Source: Deinococcus sp. | GTDB lineage: Bacteria; Deinococcota; Deinococci; Deinococcales; Deinococcaceae | DNA length: 6,142 bases | Reading direction: 5' to 3' | Assembly (NCBI GenBank): GCA_028287665.1 | Contig: JAQBPF010000148.1 | Location: 1-6,142, forward strand | Shown here: piece after piece, positions 5,418-6,142 of the stretch | How positions within the stretch are numbered: position 1 is the stretch's first letter | How the letters are laid out: each line of letters begins with the position of its first letter | Made by a program: the position numbers and the translations under genes | The notes under the pieces: generated by a model | Told to the model about the DNA's origin: nothing | Seen by the model: only the letters and a program-made list of their open reading frames with translations | Database searches by the model: none

Positions 5418-6142
5418 CTAGCGGCCCAACTGTTTTTTGAACCAGTGGTAGCTGTCTTTGGGCGTGCGCTCCTGCGTTTCGAAATCCACATAAACGAGCC
5501 CAAAGCGCTGCGAGTAGCCTTCAGCCCACTCGAAGTTGTCCAGCAGACTCCAGGCAAAGTAGCCACGCACGTCGGCCCCCTGCGTGATGGCCGCCGAAAC
5601 AGCCTCCAGATGCGCTTCGTGGTAGCGGATGCGGGCGTCGTCGCGCACCCGGCCATCCTGTCCCAACACGTCGGGCTGAGAACAGCCGCTTTCCGTGATG
5701 TAGAGCGGCGGGCAGGCCTCGCCGTAGCGGGCTTTGAGATTGGTCAGCGTCTGCGTGAGGGCTTCGGGCACCACCGACCAGCCAAAGCCTGTGCGTTCGC
5801 GGCCCGGCACGCCTTCGATCTTGGCCCCAAACGGAGACTTAGGATCGGCAGTGACGTGATCGGGTTGAGAGTAGTTGACCCCCAGAAAATCCAGCGGCGC
5901 GGCAATGGTCGCCAGGTCGCCCGCCTGAATCAGGTCTACGGCTTCCGGCGCGTGTTCGGTCAGCAGCTCCAGGACTGCCGCCGGGTATTCGCCGCGCAGC
6001 AGCGGATCGGTAAAGAGGTGGTTGTGCAGCGCGTCCATCTGGTCTGCCGCCTGATGATCGGCGTCGCGGTCGGTGGCAGGCCACGCCGGGGCATATTTGT
6101 TGGCAACCCCCACCTGCCGCGCTCCGGCTTCACGCAGGGCCC
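5418..6142 (-). CDS. GH1 family beta-glucosidase, C-terminal half (5' end outside window)
   Basis: The frame is open to the right window edge (ALREAGARQVGVANKYAPAW before the first possible GTG at 6113), so only about the last 240 of an expected ~450 residues are present. GH1 enzymes hydrolyse beta-glucosides and beta-galactosides with retention of configuration. Visible signatures are DALHNHLFTDPLLRGEYP, LDFLGVNYSQ, PLYITESGC with the nucleophile Glu (codon 5693-5691), and the C-terminal YFAWSLLDNFEWAEGYSQRFGLVYVDF with the Trp and Glu that bind the sugar. The acid/base Glu (family NEP motif) would be upstream of the window. The usual TENG is TESG here. No signal peptide can be judged. The gene ends TAG at 5418-5420, tail to tail with the YbaY-domain gene. 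The natural substrate cannot be told from this part. Confidence 0.92.
   Translation of the reverse strand, partial: ALREAGARQVGVANKYAPAWPATDRDADHQAADQMDALHNHLFTDPLLRGEYPAAVLELLTEHAPEAVDLIQAGDLATIAAPLDFLGVNYSQPDHVTADPKSPFGAKIEGVPGRERTGFGWSVVPEALTQTLTNLKARYGEACPPLYITESGCSQPDVLGQDGRVRDDARIRYHEAHLEAVSAAITQGADVRGYFAWSLLDNFEWAEGYSQRFGLVYVDFETQERTPKDSYHWFKKQLGR

Overview
The window is GC-rich, tightly packed bacterial chromosome and reads most like Deinococcus or a close relative. This lineage call is inference. It rests on the GC-rich coding, a bacterial RIO-type kinase, a short AlkA-type glycosylase of the kind known in Deinococcus, and -10-like elements 6-7 nt upstream of start codons, as expected for the leaderless mRNAs common in that genus. 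No rRNA, tRNA, CRISPR array, insertion sequence or prophage gene is visible.

Layout, left to right. At 3-995 (+) lies the 3' part of a RIO-family protein kinase/ATPase gene with an unusual acidic insertion inside the kinase core. At 1058-3002 (+) is a compact run: a 40-codon signal-peptide-like ORF, a stand-alone CitE-like (HpcH/HpaI-type) lyase overlapping it by ATGA, and a pseudouridine-kinase-like PfkB sugar kinase overlapping the lyase by 37 nt. From 3003 to 3208 there is a gap between convergent genes, holding only weak hairpins. At 3209-4015 (-) is a MerR-family regulator with a BmrR/GyrI-like effector domain. It has its own 19-bp-spacer promoter with a dyad in the spacer, so it probably controls itself. 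At 4139-4834 (-) is an AlkA-like DNA-3-methyladenine glycosylase. At 4917-5402 (+), divergent from it, is an exported YbaY/YscW-domain protein. At 5418-6142 (-) is the C-terminal half of a GH1 beta-glucosidase cut by the window edge.

The genes do not form one pathway. The clearest functional unit is the lyase plus kinase pair, which look co-transcribed and translationally coupled, although no common substrate can be read from the sequence. The other genes look like independent housekeeping, repair, regulatory and sugar-hydrolysis functions. No clearly new multi-gene system is visible. The points most worth following are the RIO-kinase insertion, the MerR self-operator, and the small ORF ahead of the CitE-like gene, which may be a frameshifted remnant.
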